Assembly: GCA_027574665.1 (NCBI GenBank)
Contig: CM050653.1
Location: 37,274,118 to 37,338,117 of the forward strand
Source of the DNA: Rhynochetos jubatus
Lineage: Eukaryota > Chordata > Aves > Eurypygiformes > Rhynochetidae
Length of the DNA: 64,000 nucleotides
Reading direction: 5' to 3'
Shown here: piece after piece, positions 37,091 through 49,745 of the stretch
How the letters are laid out: each line of letters opens with the position of its first letter
How positions within the stretch are numbered: the first letter of the stretch is position 1
The notes under the pieces: model-generated
Told to the model about the DNA's origin: nothing
What the model saw: the letters and a program-made list of their open reading frames with translations, nothing else
Databases searched by the model: none
Position numbers and translations under genes: made by a program

Positions 37091-40000
37091 AAGAGCCAGA
37101 TAGCAGTTGGTTCAGCAGAGGAAGAAACAGACTGTGCCCGAGTCGTTGGGTGCCTGATAATAGAAATTTCCAGCTTCATGAGGAATGTAGATGACAGACA
37201 TCATGCTGAGCCCTGGAGAAAACAGCGTGAGAGGTACATAAACACCCCAGCAAAAAGCACCGAGCGTGCTTGCACTCATCACTGGCTTGCTGATGTATAT
37301 CTTGGTTTAAAATATGAGCCCCGCTATCACTCAGAGCTGCAGCCCCCTTGGCAGGGTAAAGCAGCATGCTGTACCTCACTCATGGCTGTGAACATGTTCA
37401 GAGCATCATACTGGACTTCCAGGCATTTTCCTCTACCCTGCTTTCCCTCCCTGAGGCATAAGGTCTCTCCAGATGAGTGAGTCGTGAGGCTCCTGCTAAC
37501 TCTAGGTACAACTTAATGATCACTCAGAATGGTAATTAGGTGCACATACATTGCAGGAAATTATCTTTGTTAATTACAGAAGGATGTCAGCCATGAGCAA
37601 TGCTATTTTCCCCTAAAATTTTCCCATTCATATACAACAGAATTTTAGCTATGATAGGCATATCAGACTCAAGAAGGAAACATAACCTGTTACCTATTCA
37701 TATGAGGCCAATTTTCTTTCAGGGAATAGGGATTCCCCCTCAGGGGCCTTTCTACAAGGGCTTTACGTAGGGGAGGACCATGGCCGAGTGCCATGGCACT
37801 GCCCAGGAGGAGCCTGCCTGTGGCAGAAAGCACAAGTGCCCACATCCTGGGCACAGCAGATCCCACACCCCAGTGGGATCCACTCCTACTGACACTAATG
37901 GTGTCCAGGCTTTGTGAGCGCTCCCATGAACCATCCCTCCTTGTATGTTAATTTATCACTGCTGTGGGCCAGACGCCCCAAACACATGTGCTTATCCTTG
38001 AGCAAGCCATGTTTCTGTGTTCCTGCCTCAGAGCAGGAGCAAGTGAATGTGGATGTGTCACAATTTACCTGTCCTGAAGGAGATTCTCACTAATTCTTCC
38101 TCCTGAAGGGCCCAGGTCTGTAGAGAGGAATAGAGTGAGATGGTCTCAGATGCCTCATTCAGCGCAGAGCAGACTAATGAACTCGGAGACCCCGGAACAG
38201 AGGAAGCTGAAGTGTATAGTCTGAGTTGAGCCCAAGAAAGAAATATTACTTGAGGGAAGTATTTCTCCAGGTGTTGGAAGGAAAGAACTTTTAAAAACAA
38301 CTGTCAAAATCTCAGTATCTCCTCCACTGACATGATATGAGTCCTGAGAATGCTGGGTGAAGGGGTGTCTAGTGGACATTATCCAGGAGGAGCAGAAAAG
38401 GAGAAAGGGTTGCCCTTGGGACATCTCTCTCCTCTGCTTCCTCCATGGGTCTGTCCCCACCATGGTGCTCACTGGAGCCAAACCCATTTGGTGACCTTCA
38501 TCCACCTCTGCTCCCCCAACAACCCTTACTCTTCTGGGGAAAAGGTGCCACTGAATAGCAGGGCTGAGACGAGTGAGTTACCACAGCTCTGTGCTGGGAC
38601 AAAAATGCTTGAAGCAGCTCAGTCCTCTTGCCAGGGTGGCTGGTAACAAGGTATTACAGGCTTCCCGGCAGTTACTTTGGGAGATCAGAAGAGCTGGAAA
38701 CCAAGGAAATGATGTTTCTTGCCAGGCAATTCTTCCCGCAGCATACCGAGAAGAAAACAGTATTTATAGCTTGTGGGAGGCAGCTTCAAGGTCAGCTGGG
38801 GTCTGGCTTGTACTCAGCCTGCCCACGGCTGCTTTCTCTGGTCAAAAAGCCCTGAAAAGCCCAGGGAATCCAGCCAGGGCTGTGCTGCAGAGGTACAACC
38901 CAGGCCCTGGAAACCTGCACAGATGGTGTCTTTGGAGAGTGGGCTGTATCTGAATGCAGGCTGAGCAACTAAGGAAACGTCCCTGCATGGGGTCTGGTGG
39001 ACTCATTGTACTGCCAGTCACTATTCCCTCTGACTTTGCTCCTGCTCCCAGGTTGATATATCCAATATTAATGAGGCATTTATACTCCGTCGCGCAGCCC
39101 GCTAAGAACATGCATTTACTCCTAATGGAAGGGTGTTGTAATATTAATTTTTTATTTTTTTTTAACTTGGGGAAGGTGATGTATAGGAGGCCTTTTTTTT
39201 TTCTCCCTTCTGGAGCAATATAACAAATAGCATCAGTCTGGATGTTTTGTGCTGCTTGTGGTCTGGCTAATCAGCACAGCTGGCTCTAAGTAAGTAGGAG
39301 TCTGTGCTTGTGCAATGTCATGTGTTTCTGGGAGTACTCTGGGAATATCAGTGACACTGAAAGTGACGAGAGCATCGGTGACACTCTAGGACAAAGGGAA
39401 ATTAACTGTGAGCTGGTGAAAACCACAAAAGGAAATACATTTTCTGCTCGAATGGTCCTTCCTGAGTCAAATGTCCAAGATGGAGAGTTTGTTGACCAAT
39501 AACATTTGTTGTCACAGATGCTGAAATACCAACTATAGCCAATCGTATCCCTCACGTTTGGTGAGTGCCATTTCACCAGTGTGGGTGGGCACCTTGCCCC
39601 CGATAGGAAGAACCACATGCCAGAGAAGGCAGTTCTCACTGCTCTAAACACTAAAGGATACCCCATCTTAGAGAGAAATAAAAGGGGTGAAGACTCCCCT
39701 AGGAAGAGCTGAGCAGAAAAGGAAGCTCAGGCTCATGAACGTTTATTTCACATAAGCAATTAATAAAGAAAAACCCCAAAGTGCGTGCATGCGCTATAGT
39801 AGGAGCAGGAAACAACGCAGACCTAGAGGCGTATCTGGCCACAACTATGCAGGGATTTTAAAACACGCAGGAAGGCAGGCTCACGCATTTCCAGACCCAA
39901 GCTGGAGATCTTCCTAGCAGAAGAGACAGTCATGGACATGCAGAATTATTTCCCTATAGTTTTGCATTACAACCTTGCAGGTCTTTAATGCTGGGATTTC

Positions 40001-42750
40001 GATAATGTTATCTAGTGAGGGAAGGAGAGTGCAAAGTTCAAACAGGCTGGAATATCACAGACAATTTATACTCTGCTTGCTGAGGCTCTTGCTCTTGCAG
40101 CATACTCCTCCAGAAGGCAGCAGCGGCAGCAGCCAGTTTTGCACATCTAATTTGGAAGGGTTTGGAGGGAGGGACAAAGGATCATCCGTGCATCTTTTCA
40201 GTATGAAGCCTGCTGTTACCTGCCTGCTCATGATGTTATCATTGTTGTCAGGAAATATGCTTGGACTGCAAAAGAGGCCTGAACTGTATTAATTCTGCCC
40301 AGCACCTGGGTATTCAGTACTCCTTTGTGCTAATATTTACCACACATAATTCTATCACAGAGGTGGACGCCGGACATTTCGGTGCCTATGCAGGGAACAT
40401 TTGGAGATACAGCTCTTAAGGGCAGGGAGGAGTTTTGAGATTGAAGGACATGTATTTTAGAACCGATGGGTCAATGCACAAATCATTTCTCCATAGAGAT
40501 ATAAACTGCCATTAGGTTTAAGAGACAGAGGTGAGTTCATCCACCTCTGAGAGATTTTCAGGGCTCTCTAAAGATCTATTTGATCTTGAAATGGCACGCA
40601 CAACCTCACATTGTTAAAGATTTCTTCATAGCCCTCATGACTGTTTCCCCCTTTTTTCATTTTTTAATAGAAGCGTACATTTTGATCCATGACTCACTGC
40701 AAGAGTTGAAGCTTGTGGCAAACTCTCTAGCCGAGGAGTGACAGAAAACAGCACAAGCCCTGCTGGAGAACGCACATGGTCTCAGGATGGAGAGCAAGCC
40801 ACATAAGACAATGCTATTATTCTCTCCTGACTCTATCAGCTCAGGCTCTAGGGTCTGCTCTATCACCCACCAAGGACTTTGGCTGAAATTCCAGTGCTCA
40901 CCAGGGTGTCTCTCCCCGCACATCCTCAGGCTGCCTTTGTCAAGACCCACCTGGGTTCTCAGAGGAGCCGACCATGCTGCACCTGAAAATCCTCAGACAG
41001 ATGAGCAGCAAAACTTCCGCCACCATAAATTCAATAAAGAAATGCCTCACCTGCCGCTGGGCATAGCACACCTTCATCTCTCTCTGGGTCGCCTGAACTG
41101 GGAGATGTCTGACCCGGAGCAGTGAGGGGTCCCAGGGGCTGGTGGGGTCAACAGTGTTGTAAAACTGCATCACCAGCCCCCACGCAGCCCCTGCCCTGCC
41201 TGTCCTCAGCACCCGCTGCAGCCTGCCTGCCTCCCCAACTCCTCTTCGCAGGCAGGTGCCCGACACGATGCTCGGCCGCAAGCTGTGCACTAAGTTATTT
41301 TTCTCTCTCACTGTGGGCAGCGCGATAATTTAATAAGCAAACTGATGTTTTGAAGGCTACAAAGTCAGCAGAGGGAAAATAGTAGCAAGGAGGAGAAAGT
41401 GTCGTGCCAGCAAGCAGCTTTCATTTCGTGATGTGAGGCAGGGAAAGCTTCCAGAGGAAAAATGCCACTCCAGCTAAAAATAAAGTCAGCCCAGGAAGCC
41501 TAAACCCAACAGCTTGTCTGCTGCTAACTGAAGCAGCACTAGCTGAGAGAGAAGATATTGATCGGCTTCTGCACGAAGGCGACAGAATGCCTTCTGCATT
41601 TGAATATATTTCATATTTACTAGTTCATGGCAGAGTATAAAATGTGAGGGCTTTGCTGTTTTGACAGCAGGATGAAATCTTTTCATGCAAATCAGAGTTG
41701 AAAGCGCAAGACGACACCCACCTGAAGGGAAGGATTTCCTGCTCGAGTGATGGAGGCTTTGAGTTCAGAAACACAAGTTCTGCTCCACAGGCACCTGCAA
41801 GGGCTGGGTGCTGGTGCTTGACTCACTGGAACTGGAGCAGGGCTTCCCTGTATCCCCCTGCCTCAGCTGCAGAGAAAACTAAGATTTGCCTGATTTGGTG
41901 TCTCAGAGGCCACATGGTGTCCTGCTTATGAAAAGGTCTTTGCTCTGAAGGCACTGAAACCTGCTTTCAGTGCACAGCCATTAGAGAATTAGTGGCAGCA
42001 TCACCCTCTCTCACACCTCACAGGGACAGTGACAATCTCACTCTTCATAAATGCCACTCAAGGGGGAAACTTAGCAGGCAAAAACCTCTGAGAGAGGTGT
42101 ATTATTCAAACAAGCCAAAATAGCTGTTGTATACATTGCACTGGAGTGAACACATGGCCAAAATCACTCTGAGGACCTGCCTGTCACTTACAGCCACTCA
42201 AAGTCATATTCTCAAAGTCGACAGAGCCATTAGCAGTACCTGAGCACGTTCTGAGCCTCCACTCATTTGGAGGCTATCTACCATCGGTACAACCTGACAT
42301 ACTGTGTACACCTGCAGCCTTCAAGGACGCTCACATTGGTGAGCCTTCCACGTATGGAGGAGTGAGTGACTCCGAGGAGAAGGAGCCTGCATCCTAACCG
42401 CAGCAAAGACAGAACTTGCCCTTATATTTAACAGCGTAGGGGCTAAATTCCCATCCTATTTTATGCCAGTGAGCCGCTTACAGAAAATCGCTGTCGTGGT
42501 CGAAATTAGCACCGCAAATTTTGCCAGACATGACGCATCTGTTTCAGCGCGCTCCCTCTGACAGCACAAAGTGCCGTGAACAGGTGCGGCTCCTTTAAGA
42601 GAGCAGTTTGCAGCAAGATTATCACTAAGCCATTTTTCAGAAGCACAGACATTTCCTAGGGCAAAAGAGGTTCCTGGTACAAAAGGTGGAGGGAACCTTT
42701 TGTCATAATAATCTCAGTCATTTTTGCAACACACCAGATTCCCCGGCAGC
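37091..42750. other. Unique non-coding sequence, no supported gene
   Basis: GC-richer parts at 37.7-39.0 and 40.7-41.3 kb contain overlapping open frames up to about 126 codons on both strands. A plus frame at 39,308-39,502 has an acidic Ser/Asp stretch (S-D-T-E-S-D-E-S) but no acceptor I would trust. No interspersed repeat was recognised. Poly-T tracts occur at 39.15-39.20 kb. Confidence 0.45.
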
Positions 42751-42996
42751 ATGGCGAGTACAAGCACACGGGACTCGGCGCCTGCTGGAGTTGTAGCAAT
42801 GGGGAGAGAAAAGCTGAACACTCATGGCACTGTTCCCCACATTCAAAGGCTCTCAGATGAAACTGCCAGAAAAGCAAATATGGTTTTAAGCGGAGATGTC
42901 TCCAGAGACTTAGGAATCTTTCTACTGGATGTTCTGAATATGGTTGCGAGTCTCAGAAATCCTGATAAGACAGTTCCTGCTGAGATGTTCTGTTGA
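42751..42996 (+). CDS. Candidate 81-codon open frame with good start context (unidentified)
   Basis: The ATG lies in a near-ideal context (ccggcagcATGGCG), and the frame runs 81 residues to a TGA. The peptide starts with a Ser/Thr/Ala-rich segment (about 1-15). It continues into a hydrophilic helix-like part with D-E-T-A-R-K-A and a more hydrophobic segment with L-G-I-F-L-L-D-V-L (about 55-65), ending near P-A-E-M-F-C. The composition is balanced and protein-like. No donor consensus is needed, since the frame ends in a stop. I recognise no family. It could be a small gene, the start of a retrocopy, or chance. Confidence 0.25.
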   Translation: MASTSTRDSAPAGVVAMGREKLNTHGTVPHIQRLSDETARKANMVLSGDVSRDLGIFLLDVLNMVASLRNPDKTVPAEMFC

Positions 42997-45885
42997 AGTT
43001 AAAATGTCTATACGGAGCCACAGGAAATCAGCAAATAAAATGTGCATTAGAGACTCACCATGGACTTTTTCGAGCCTTTGGAGAATTATATTACGTGCAA
43101 AGGAGGAAGAAGGATTTATGGAGATTTACGGAACTGGTAAACATATTTATTTTGATTATGAATATTATAACCATGTAGGTTGTACATGAGTACTAATCCA
43201 TGCATTAAGCTGCGAGGATTTTGCTGTGTTTTTCTTGGCTGTTTATAAAAAGTGAGACACTCGCTGCATTGATTTGTGACCCCATCCCCTTTACTCAGCC
43301 ATGACATTTGCTCCTGCGTTCAGCTGTGACTCAGAGGTCTCCAAAGGATGAGGACATTCAGTTCCCAGGACATACCTTTAGTCCACCTCTAGTTTTAACG
43401 AACTACAAATGGAACAGGGAACAGAAAAAGGAGGTGATTGAAAACCAGGGCAGCTTCTCCAGAGATGCTCTGATACCTGGGGACTTGGAAACCCAGCTAG
43501 AGCATAGCGGTACACTGCTGCCACGCTGCCCGCAACACATTTTATCACAGAAGCATCTTGTGTTTTGGATGCCCACTGAAGAGGTGCTTTTAGCACACCA
43601 AGCAGACAGTGACACGCTCAAAGCTCTTGCCTGTGTACAGCTTTATCTACTGCCATCAAAAATGTAAAAAGGGGAAATGGAAAGGAGAGATTTGGGGTTT
43701 AAGGCATGTGTGAAAAGAGGATTATGCTCTGTACGTGCAGGAAGGCACTCTCTTGGCACAGTCTCCAGGGCTCTGAGCTGGGTAGACAAAGCCTGGTGGA
43801 TAGTGGGCAAGCCCAGGCCCTGGGAGAAAGACCCAAACCCAGGCCACAGCCCCCAGACTTGTGTTTGCAGTGGCAGGGGAGAGCGAAAAGAAGGCATTGC
43901 CACCACACAGTCCCATGGTGAGAGCACCGCGGTGCTGCCTGCCCGAGCTGTCTCCCCTTCTTCTCTCCTCCACCACTGACCTGCCCCGGTGCCACCCTGG
44001 GCAAAGGATTTCCCAAGGGGAACCTGGGGCATCTTCATCTCCGTGTATCAACCTCTCCGTAGCAAAACTCTGGGACATGGGCAAAGGATGGGAAACTGAG
44101 GACTAACAAATGCATGGCAGCGGCAACCGCTGAGAGATCCTTGCCCCGAGCAAAACCCCACCACTAACGTAATCTGGTTTTTGAAGGAGAAAATAGGCAT
44201 TTGTGGGGAAAGGGCTGCAAATGATGAAATGAAGGTGGAATAGGAGAAAAATACTGTATATTCCTATTTGTTTATAGAGTTGGGACAACAGAAGACTGCT
44301 ACAGTCACTAAGGAGGCTGGCTTTCCCCCAGTGGCACAGGGAATTCATGTAGACAGGAAGCAGTGAGCACCTTGGTCATCACAAAGTTATAAAAAACCCC
44401 TTTGGCCTGGCTCTGATCTATATAATGACACATTTATATGGTCTAGATAAGCCAGCAGGGAGGCAGTGACTTTGCTTTAATCTAACTGCCTGATTAATAT
44501 GTCTGCAGTTAGCAGGACACTGGACTCAATAAAGGCAGTGAGTGGGAAGGAGATAAGCAAGGGCACAGTGATATGTTTGTTCAGGTGTTAGCATGACAAA
44601 CAGTTTACACCTGCAGTCTTTCTTTGTTTTTAATAATTCCCCTCCCATTCGCTGAAGGTTCAGGTCCCTATGGCTGCCTCTTCAGAGAAGCAGATAAATG
44701 GCTTTTCTAGTATCAGAGCTAGGAAAAAACCCCAAACCCAAGAGAGGCTTGTTTTTGTGCACCATGGGCACTCCATCGCCAGGGAGGCAGGCAGCCTGAG
44801 AGAGGTCCCACTGTGGCAGAACTGAGTAATAAAGAAATTGGAACTTCTGGGGTAAACCGTCTCATTTTACGAGCCAGGCTCTCCTCCCATCCGCGCCAGT
44901 AAAACCCCTCAGCACTGTAGAGCTGACATCTGGGAGACGCTGTGCTGCTTCCAGCCTCACTAACTGAAGGGACCCCATGGCAATGAGGGTCCCTGAAAAT
45001 CAGACTCGTGGCTTTTAGGCTTTTTTACTTTTTTTTTTTTTTCCAGGGGATTTCCTGAAATGGAAACATTATCTTATTAATTCTTCAGCCAAAACAATCT
45101 TCGAGCGGATTTCTGGCTTACTAAAAACAATGCAGCATATCAGGTGGTGCCAAGCTAATATAAAACTACCTAAAAAAGTAACTTGTTAAAAAAGAAAACC
45201 TGATTTTCTAGATCCTTTATGTACTTAATAGTCACTTATCATCATGGTAATGGTATAATAAGCAGCATAAATCTCTGACTTACTCAGCGTTTTTTTATAT
45301 TTTCCTTTTGTACCAATGCAAAAGATTGCAGTTGGCGAACAAAGGAAATCGAGCCATGATAAATACCCTGTATCTCTTTGAGACCCAGCTCTGCTGTGGA
45401 CCTCCTCTCTCCCCAAAGCCCATCTGAAACATTTTAAAACTTCAAGGCAGACTGGACCCCACTTGCTTCTCCATTCTGGTCTTATTGCAGGGAGGGAGGG
45501 GGGAAGAAGCAGGGAGAGGAGGCGTGTAACCCTGGCTCACTGAGGCTGCAGGAGACCCCGGAGATGAAGTGTCTGTCTGCCAGTGAGTTGGGTTTGCTCT
45601 GAACCGCAATGATACACCCATAGGAAGGGATCCTGGATGACTTATTTGTCAGACCGCTCTCCATCACCTTCTCCCTGACAGGGGCACTCTCTGAAGAAGG
45701 CAAACGTGTGGGACAGACTGACAGTCCACCTGGCAGCCAGCTGCAGCTTAGTGGCAGGGGAAAAGAAACACTCCATAAGAAATCTTCAGGAAGGATTAGA
45801 GAAAGACTAAATTTGCAATTTTAAAAATGCAAGGAGGTTTAGGTTCACACCATTCCCCTTGTCACTACCATCTTTGTCTTTTGAG
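42997..45885. other. Unique non-coding sequence, no supported gene
   Basis: Overlapping open frames on both strands at 43.3-44.1 kb (up to 131 codons) share the same GC-rich DNA, so most or all are shadows without a source gene. A poly-T run of 14 lies at 45,029-45,042. No RNA gene was seen. Confidence 0.45.
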
Positions 45886-46062
45886 TAGAATCATAAAATC
45901 ACAGAATGGTTTGGGGTGGAAGGGACCTTCAAGACCATCTAGTTCCAACCCCCCTGCCATGGGCAGGGACACCCTCCACTAGACCAGGTTGCTCAAAGCC
46001 TCATCCAGCCTGGCCTTGAACACTGCCAGGGATGGGGCATCCACATCTTCTCTGGGCAACCT
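45886..46062 (-). repeat. CR1 LINE 3' fragment (minus strand)
   Basis: The element starts with the reversed terminal repeats ('tagaatcataaaatcacaga'), then 'ttggggtggaagggacct', 'accatctagttccaaccc', 'ccatgggcagggacaccctc', 'cactagaccaggttgctca', 'ccagcctggccttgaacact' and 'ttctctgggcaacct'. This is the avian CR1 3' end in reverse. It is about 177 bases, truncated at its 5' end inside the 3' region, and non-coding. It is of the same subfamily type and orientation as the longer copy at 58.1 kb. Confidence 0.96.
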
Positions 46063-49000
46063 CTTAGTGAAACCCCATCCCTGGTTCTGACAGCAAGGTT
46101 TCCACTGATTTTGGTGGGGACCTGCAGTGTCACCCATTGCGTACCCAGTCTTCATGTCTTGCTGCGCTTGCAGCCAGCATGACTGAAAACCATGGGCCAG
46201 AAAATCAGCTGGGGCAATCTGGTGTAACATCCTGTACCCAGCTCAGGACCTGGCCGTGCCTTTCCTCATTGCCTTCGGAGAAGGCTTCTTAAAGGCACCA
46301 CCGTGGTTCCTGGCAAAACTGACCGCAAAAGCGAACGCGTGTGAGGAAGCAATTTTAATTATAACATCTGATGCAGCTTTCAGGAAGATGCTAGTGTAAA
46401 ACACACAGCAGCATCTGATCTCCCCTTCCCCTCCCACCTCAGACACTGCCTTTGCTCTGCACCCCACACACAGTGGGGACAGTGACCAGGGCACCTCATC
46501 CTGCTCTCCACGGTGGGGGCCCCACAGGAGCAGTGGTCCCTGCAGCACTGCATGCATGCCTGTATGACTCTGTGTTGACACTATGGATGTGAACACTTCT
46601 CCCTACTTAGAATTAGCTACCACCCATCATGATTTGCTGTTGGTGTGAATTCAGAAAGGAGGGATGTGACCAATGGATGATGATACAGGGCTGGTTTAGT
46701 GAACCAGGCTTGAATGCAGTGAAAGAAAAAGGAGGAGAGAAGAGAGTTTCTTCTGTGAGAGAGAACTTTACACAGCAAAACGAGGCACATCTGGCTGAGT
46801 TGTGGTTTCGTCAGCAGAGATACCAGCATCACAGCATGGGCTTCCCACCGGCTGAAAATCGCTGCGTGTGTCCCTGGTTCTGGGTCTCCCTCCAACATCT
46901 CAGTCCCCAGCCCCACAGCTACATCTGCCCTCGTATTGTTTTCCATGCTCGGGAGATTAGCCTCCCAGAGATACGCCTGTCCACACGTCACCCGCAGTGC
47001 AGTCGTGCCCACGGATCCGGTCAAGAATTGGTCGTTCATACTGGCTCTTATTTAATTGTATAATTTCTTCTAAACAAAGCCACCCAGACTGCTGGGGGAG
47101 GGAAAAGCAAAATGAGCTTTTATGCTGGAGAGAGATCAAAAACAGACCAGGATTCCCCATCAAGCCACAGAAATGCCCGGAGGTTCTGACCAGGAAAGAT
47201 CAGAGTCCTGGCGTGTCTGCACAGTGCCCATTCCGCCGTGCAAGGCAGCCGGTGCCCTGGACAGGTTGCCAGCTGCCAGCCCAGCTTGGGTAAAGTGGTC
47301 GTCTGCCCAGCACACTGCACGGTCTGCAGCTTCCCCACCAACTGAGAGTGGGGTGTGCAGTTTGGGAAGGTGCAGCTCAGACCCAGGGAAGTCTTCAAGG
47401 CTGGAAAATAAAACAGGGTTTAAGCAAAACAGTGCAGGTCTTCCAGGGCATGCCCTAATGCTCTTCCCTGGTGTCCTACCAGCCCACAACCAAGCCATCA
47501 TCTCTTTTCTTCCAAAACCTCCTGGAGAAATGCCCACCTGTTTTTACCGGTCTCTTCCCTGGACACTGAGAGCAGAACAGAAGAATTCTGGGAGGTCCGG
47601 TATTGAGCTTTTTCCAGTGGATTATCATGACAGTATACTCTGCAGTTCTGGCCCCTTTCTTTTTCTGGCTTTGCATGTATGTGTGTCTGAGAGAGACGTG
47701 TGGTTGCATGTGTTCAGAAAACGGGTAGCTTTAATTCACCTGTCTCCAGGATGGATCACAGCACAGGCTTCACTCCCTAGGCACACCCGACACCTGCGGT
47801 GGACGTGACAGGCTCGCAGCAATGCACCTTCTGAGGACCAGCTGGATATTGCTAAACTGGATACTGCCTCAGTGCCCATGCAGGGACATGCCTAGGTCCC
47901 CTCCCAGTGTCCTTTCACAGGAAACCAATGGCTGCATGTTAGCCAGAGACTGAGCAGGAGTTGAGGAGCACCTTCATGGGAAGAGTGGTTCTGCTTTGGG
48001 ATCACTGGGATGGGCAGCAGAAAGGGACCATCTGGCTTCTGACTGTGGTGCAGCTCTCAGCATCTTTCCAGGATCAAGCCCTTCATTGCCCTCTCAAGGT
48101 GTCTGAGATGATACACAGGCCGTTTTCATGGGAAAGTAGAAATACCTGGCCCAGCAGGCACCACAAAGCAATCCCAACAGCCTCAGAGCACAGCGTCCCG
48201 CCAGAAGATGTGACATGATTGCTTTACAGCTCCACACCTTAGCAGCACCCCTCCGCCACAGTGAGGGTGAGGATCAGGTCTCTATGACTGTGTTTTTGTA
48301 CAGTAAGATAATAGTCTTCAAGTGCTGTAATCAAATTCCAACTCAAAAGAACATGCAGAAAGGAAATAAGTAATCTTCCCGGTGTTTACATTCATTACAC
48401 TGAGTAACTGTGCTGAGCACTTCTCAGAACTAAGTTTTGAAGGGCAAACATAGTTTGACCGGGTTCGTTCTAGTGGAAGGAAGAAAAACAGTTTGGGCAA
48501 TTTAAGACCAAACCTTGAGCCTCAGCTGCAATCTAAAATTAGGTTTCAAAGTGCAAAACCAATGTAAAGATCCAAGCAATTAATGTGTGTCCTTTTACTG
48601 TTGATTGCCTCTGTCTTTCCAAACCTCGGGCTGTTCTGGAAGCAGAAACGTTAGGAAATATATATTTTAAAATTTATTAAGTTTATTAAGAAGACCTGGT
48701 TCTACTGAAATTTGCAAGTCCATGGGATAAAAATCAGTCAAATAAGAGCAAAAGTTCACTCAACCTTTTTTTTTTTTTTTCTTAAACAAAATATGGGCCA
48801 ACTCAACTGTGAAATTCAGATCTGGGGACAGATTTTGGATACTGCAAATCTCTTGGCTTTGCGATCAAACTTAACTGCAGCTTATTATGGAAACAGAGCA
48901 GTCACGAAGCTTTGACTGGGATCAGCAGGTGAAATTCTTTCTCAAGGGCTACGAAGTCCTCGTGGGATCTTGGCAGCCCGGGATACCAGGGCTCTGCATC

Positions 49001-49460
49001 TGATTCTTCTGATTCTCCGCTAATTTTGTCAAAAGCCATTTTCCCTTCAGCTTCTGCTGTGGGGCTGGTGCGCAGCCCATGGAGTTACTGGTGGCAAGAG
49101 CAGACCTGACTTGGGTAGTTTGCCTCTAGGTGAGATGAAAGGGAAGGGAACGCTCACCCGGTGATGCTATCTTTATCAGGCAGCTGCCAGCATCATCCGG
49201 ACACATTGCACTGGACTTTCAACTCCCAACAGGGAGCATCGGTAGTTTTTCCCATGTATAATTTGTGACGCATACCCCATGAGTCATTCCTAACAAATAA
49301 AGTTCTTCAATGGCAACGATACCACCCCATTACTCCCCTGAGCATACCAGCCAGATAGAGAAGCCAGTCTAATTACTTCTTCCCCTGGCTAATGATCACT
49401 CATTGGATTTGAGATGACTCATCGCTGGCCTTTGATCATCACCAGTCCTGCACACTACGC
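46063..49460. other. Unique non-coding sequence, no supported gene
   Basis: The longest plus frame in the window lies here (47,122-47,808, 228 codons). It overlaps a 125-codon minus frame and other frames in GC-richer DNA. Its composition (Ser/Pro/Arg-rich, shifting to hydrophobic) and its lack of any motif make it doubtful. A T run of 15 lies at 48,766-48,780. '…gtgtttttgtacagtaag' near 48,290 faintly recalls the end of an old amniote relic. Confidence 0.45.
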
Positions 49461-49745
49461 CTTCCTCGCAGGATAAGAGCCGGGGTGGCTGCGCAAAGGA
49501 CTTGTCTCGCTTGCGAGATCCGTACCCTGGCAGTTGTGGTGAGGTTTGCAGGGGGAGGCGGTGGGGGAGCCAGGCTTTCCCCATTCCCATCCAGCGTCAA
49601 TGGGATGAGATGCCTGGCTGAAAGAGGTGGGGCTGCTGTGATGTTGGGTAAATTCACCTCCCCAAATCTCCCCACTGTCAGCCCTCGGTGCGGTCAGACA
49701 GAGGGTGGAGGCAGGTGAGGGAGGATGGAGGAAGAAACGCGGCTG
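49461..49745. other. GC-richer, CpG-moderate patch
   Basis: By eye about a dozen CpG sites lie in 285 bases, with G-runs ('gggggaggcggtgggggagc') and a donor-like 'gaggcag|gtgaggg' near 49,711. It could be a non-coding first exon or weak promoter on the plus strand. No TATA box or initiator can be supported, and overlapping open frames on both strands look like artefacts of the low stop density in GC-rich DNA. Confidence 0.3.

Noticed and set aside
39308-39502. Acidic Ser/Asp-rich plus frame
   Set aside because: It is only 64 codons with no trusted acceptor. Acidic repeats such as this arise from GA-rich DNA.
41051-41092. Possible 42-base minus-strand micro-exon (acceptor gttcag|, donor cag|gtgagg)
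   Set aside because: Fourteen codons are too few to judge, and no neighbouring exon of matching phase was found. It lies inside a longer open frame that looks non-coding.
43308-44106. Dense overlapping frames on both strands around 43.3-44.1 kb
   Set aside because: At least six frames are open over the same GC-rich DNA, which points to low stop density and not to a gene.
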